Shown: one piece after another, positions 61,720 through 64,000 of the stretch
Layout of the letters: each line of letters begins with the position of its first letter
Position numbering within the stretch: the first letter of the stretch is position 1
DNA from: Kordia periserrulae
GTDB taxonomy: Bacteria > Bacteroidota > Bacteroidia > Flavobacteriales > Flavobacteriaceae
Assembly (NCBI RefSeq): GCF_003054265.1
Contig: NZ_QBKT01000012.1
Span: 1 to 64,000, forward strand
DNA: 64,000 nucleotides
Direction of reading: 5' to 3'
Notes under the pieces: model-generated
Seen by the model: the letters and a program-made list of their open reading frames with translations, nothing else
Databases searched by the model: none
Told to the model about the DNA's origin: nothing
Translations under genes and position numbers: made by a program

Positions 61720-62157
61720 ATGTCGAAAGTAGAAGATTTCCTTACTACAGAAGAAGAACAAGAAATCATTGCTGCCATACGCACCGCAGAACGAAAAACG
61801 TCTGGTGAAATTCGTGTGCACATTGAAGATCACGTTGAAATCGATGCGTTTGACCGCGCTTTGGAGGTATTTCATCTTCTCAAAATGGACAATACTAAAC
61901 TTCGAAATGGTGTGCTTATTTATGTCGCTGTGCGCGATCGGAAATTTGTGATATATGGCGATGAAGGTATTAATAATGTCGTACCCGATAATTTTTGGAA
62001 TGCAACACGCGACTTGATGCGCGACCATTTTACGAAAGGAAATTTTACACAAGGACTCATTGCAGGTGTTTTACAAGCTGGAAAAGAATTGCAACAACAT
62101 TTTCCGTGGGACGTAGATGATAAAAACGAACTCTCAAACGAAATTTCCAAAGGTTGA
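61720..62157 (+). CDS. TPM domain protein, soluble
   Basis: The 145-residue protein has a single TPM domain without signal peptide: AERKTSGEIRVHIEDHVEID, LRNGVLIYVAVRDRKFVIYG, DEGINNVVPDNFW and FTQGLIAGVLQAGKEL. The family includes acid phosphatase-like proteins and Psb32. It lies 18 bp after lemA and overlaps the next gene by four bases. Confidence 0.9.
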   Translation: MSKVEDFLTTEEEQEIIAAIRTAERKTSGEIRVHIEDHVEIDAFDRALEVFHLLKMDNTKLRNGVLIYVAVRDRKFVIYGDEGINNVVPDNFWNATRDLMRDHFTKGNFTQGLIAGVLQAGKELQQHFPWDVDDKNELSNEISKG

Positions 62158-62972
62158 TAACAACATTCACATATAAAAAATCGATTCGCACGTTACTTTT
62201 TGTGGTTGGATTGTTCTTTTTGAACGTTTCATACGCGCAATATGACATTCCTCCAAAACCCACAAAAGCCAATCCTGATGCGGTGTATGACTATGCAAAT
62301 TTACTCGAAAAGCAAGAAAAAGATGCGCTAGAATACAAACTCATCAAATATTCGGATACGACGTCTACACAAATTATTGTGGTCATTATTGAAAGTTTAC
62401 AAGGAGAAAGTATTGGAATGCTGGCACCCGAATGGGGACAAAAATGGGAAGTTGGACAACAGGGAAAAGATAATGGTGTCGTGATTTTATTAGCCGAAAA
62501 AGAACGAAAAATCTGGATTTCTCCAGGCTACGGAGCCGAAAATGAACTGACTGCTGGAATTGTGGGACAAATTACCCGAAATAGAATTATTCCCTTTTTT
62601 AAACGCGGCGATTATTACGGCGGCTTAAACGCTGGCGTTGATAGCATTATTGAAGTACTCGCAGGTGAGTTTACAGGCGAACGCAAAACTTCCTCTAAAG
62701 GAATTCGAGTCGGTGTTTTGTTCTTTTTACTGATTATTTTTATCGTTTTAGTGTCTATTTTAGGAAATAACAAACGGAATGGCGGCGGAAACCATCGTGG
62801 CGGCAGAAGAAGTACTGGAAATGATTTATTAGATATTATTATTTTAAGTAATCTTGGAAAAGGCTCGTTCGGTGGCGGAAGCAGCGGCGGTGGATTCAGT
62901 GGTGGCGGCGGATTCGGCGGTGGATTTGGCGGCGGCGGATTTAGTGGCGGTGGCGCTGGTGGAAGTTGGTAG
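62154..62972 (+). CDS. TPM domain membrane protein with Gly-rich tail
   Basis: The 272-residue frame begins at a TTG that overlaps the upstream TGA (TTGA), since no ATG lies near. It has a signal-like helix (TLLFVVGLFFLNVSYAQ), a TPM domain (about 40-185: VYDYANLLEKQEKDALEYKL, DNGVVILLAEKERKIWISPG), a membrane helix (about 188-204) and a C-terminal tail of Gly, Ser and Phe ending GGGAGGSW. This layout is the standard YgcG type. It is the last gene of the M23-MerR-LemA-TPM series. Confidence 0.9.
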   Translation: MITTFTYKKSIRTLLFVVGLFFLNVSYAQYDIPPKPTKANPDAVYDYANLLEKQEKDALEYKLIKYSDTTSTQIIVVIIESLQGESIGMLAPEWGQKWEVGQQGKDNGVVILLAEKERKIWISPGYGAENELTAGIVGQITRNRIIPFFKRGDYYGGLNAGVDSIIEVLAGEFTGERKTSSKGIRVGVLFFLLIIFIVLVSILGNNKRNGGGNHRGGRRSTGNDLLDIIILSNLGKGSFGGGSSGGGFSGGGGFGGGFGGGGFSGGGAGGSW

Positions 62973-62973
62973 C

Positions 62974-63060
62974 TTCGACAAACTCAGCTACCTTTTTGTT
63001 TGGTTTTGCTCAGCTACCATTTTTTAGCTTCGCTGCGCTCAATTCAAGGATTTAAAAATT
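62974..63060. repeat. Dispersed repeats after the TPM gene
   Basis: AGCTTCGACAAACTCAGCTACC (22 bp, about 62972-62993), a second CTCAGCTACC and AGCTTCGCTGCGCTCAATTC follow the stop codon. The CTTCGACAAACTCA motif also occurs near 19869 and, varied, near 47049 and 48673. No gene is seen up to 63128. Confidence 0.7.
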
Positions 63061-63128
63061 CAATGATTAAAGGTTTTTTTGATTTTAAAATAATAGTCAA
63101 CTAAAAACAAACAACTAGCAACCAAACA

Positions 63129-64000
63129 TCATCTTTTCAACGTAAAATGTCCTGTAAAAGTTCGTCCGTCTTGCAATTGTACAGAAAACCAATAATCGCT
63201 TGATGGCATTCTGGTTCCGTTGATGGTTCCATTCCACGCGTCTTCGGAATTGATAAGGATTCTTAGCAATTTTCCATAACGATCATAAATAAACACTTGT
63301 GAATTCGCTTGAAACACACTGGAAATTCCTTTTAATTGCCACGTGTCGTTAACGCCGTCATTGTTGGGCGTGAAGAATTTTGGATAACCTATAACGGCAA
63401 TTTCTTCTGAAACTATGCCGCAATTGTTTTTAACGTCTTTGATGTACACTGTGTGAAATCCCGCAGGAACATTCTGAAAAACGTTCGATTCTTGATAAAT
63501 CCCGTTTGGATTGTTTAAGGCATATACATAGTCGCCTTCTCCAGAAACCAACACCGTAACGACATTAGTATCTGAAATATCATCAATTTGAATGTCCGTA
63601 ATTGTCGCAATATTTGAGGGTTCAACTGTAATGGTTTTTGTTTTAGTGCAAGCGCCTATTTGCGTCACTTCAACCGTATACGTTCCTATTTCGTTGACGT
63701 GTATTTCAGGCGTCATTTCTCCTGTGGACCATAGAAATGTGTAATTGTTAAAATCAGTCGTAATACCACTTTCTAACGTAATGTTTTGTGGAAAAAAGTT
63801 TAAGCAGTAATACGCCGTTTCTTCCGTTGCAATTGCTGGTAGATTCAACACCGTTAGCGTGACTTCGCCAATTCCGTAACAATCGCCATTTTGTTCCAAT
63901 CGCGCAAAAATTGTTTGTGAATAGGGTATTGTATTTGTGAATTGAGTTCCCAACGGATTGCTCAATAGCAACGCATCATCTAAGGTTTCATAATACACAA
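63129..64000 (-). CDS. C-terminal part of a large secreted protein with type B T9SS sorting domain (partial)
   Basis: The frame runs off the right end of the window, so the start is missing; the first codon near 63998 is an internal GTG. At least two Ig/PKD-like modules are visible (FLWSTGEMTPEIHVNEIGTY and VLVSGEGDYVYALNNPNGIY). The gliding-motility-associated C-terminal domain follows: PKFFTPNNDGVNDTWQLKGI, VFIYDRYGKLL, WNGTINGTRMPSSDYWFSVQ, ending FTGHFTLKR. This tag directs secretion through the type IX system and surface attachment. The functional part lies outside the window. Confidence 0.93.
   Translation of the reverse strand, partial: VYYETLDDALLLSNPLGTQFTNTIPYSQTIFARLEQNGDCYGIGEVTLTVLNLPAIATEETAYYCLNFFPQNITLESGITTDFNNYTFLWSTGEMTPEIHVNEIGTYTVEVTQIGACTKTKTITVEPSNIATITDIQIDDISDTNVVTVLVSGEGDYVYALNNPNGIYQESNVFQNVPAGFHTVYIKDVKNNCGIVSEEIAVIGYPKFFTPNNDGVNDTWQLKGISSVFQANSQVFIYDRYGKLLRILINSEDAWNGTINGTRMPSSDYWFSVQLQDGRTFTGHFTLKR

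Noticed and set aside
61483-62052. 189-residue minus-strand frame opposite lemA and the first TPM gene
   Set aside because: It crosses two well-supported genes on the other strand and shows no recognisable domain.
63129-63998. Complete 289-residue protein starting at the codon at 63998
   Set aside because: That codon is GTG with the frame still open to the window edge, and proteins with this sorting domain are much longer, so the gene is treated as truncated by the window.

Overview
The window is chromosomal DNA from a marine-type flavobacterium (Bacteroidota, Flavobacteriaceae, possibly Kordia or a relative; the genus is an inference). The base composition is AT-rich. Start sites lack Shine-Dalgarno motifs, and several genes are preceded by the Bacteroidota promoter pattern TTG-N17-21-TAnnTTTG. 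Other lineage marks are a type IX secretion sorting domain (63129-64000), a GldL-like protein, a GSCFA protein, many SPII lipoproteins and a Bacteroidota putative porin. I see no rRNA, tRNA, CRISPR array, transposase or phage gene.

Layout. 1-9.5 kb: a G-rich heptamer repeat, a porin, rnhB, a large lipoprotein, three related small membrane proteins behind lipB, and a YqaE-type peptide. 9.5-16.5 kb: lysS, a 162-bp element with 23-bp terminal inverted repeats, a zinc-ribbon membrane protein and several conserved hypotheticals. 16.5-22 kb: an Lrp-type regulator divergent from an E2 - branched-chain aminotransferase - fused E1 cluster, read as branched-chain amino acid (BCAA) transamination and oxidative decarboxylation. 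22.5-36 kb: hutU, a PLP-dependent deaminase/desulfhydrase, a LysM glucosaminidase, hemL, Spy-like proteins, a GDYXXLXY/DUF2157 pair and YiaA. 35.5-52.5 kb: an almost complete aerobic phenylacetate pathway on the minus strand. It reads paaE, paaA, paaB, paaC, paaD, paaG, paaH, paaI, paaJ, paaZ and a paaF-like crotonase, with paaY further on and a TetR gene upstream. The CoA ligase paaK is absent from the window. 52.6-64 kb: a biopterin-type aromatic amino acid hydroxylase, two more double-glycine peptides, alaS, an M23 peptidase / MerR / LemA / TPM series, and the end of a large secreted protein.

The phenylacetate region is the most unusual part. A TAnnTTTG promoter before paaE overlaps a perfect 20-bp palindrome that fits the known PaaR operator pattern, so the TetR gene probably represses paaE and perhaps the rest. 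Several accessory insertions interrupt the genes: an SRA-HNH modified-DNA endonuclease that overlaps the paaJ stop codon by one base, two four-helix-bundle (S23-type) genes (one frameshifted), and a 30-bp-periodic dispersed palindrome inserted in frame into paaH and translated. PaaZ carries an additional C-terminal DUF1569/DinB-like domain.

Three small genes (51611-51790, 54950-55147, 55225-55398) encode peptides with a shared leader ending in GG and Cys-rich cores. They look like orphan RiPP precursors of the Bacteroidota GG-leader type, with no maturation enzymes in the window. The first has its own promoter and terminator. A lipoprotein with a bacteriocin-like cationic and hydrophobic C-terminus followed by a tiny two-helix membrane protein (36327-37443) is a second candidate peptide system. 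Short palindromic repeats are scattered through many intergenic spaces.
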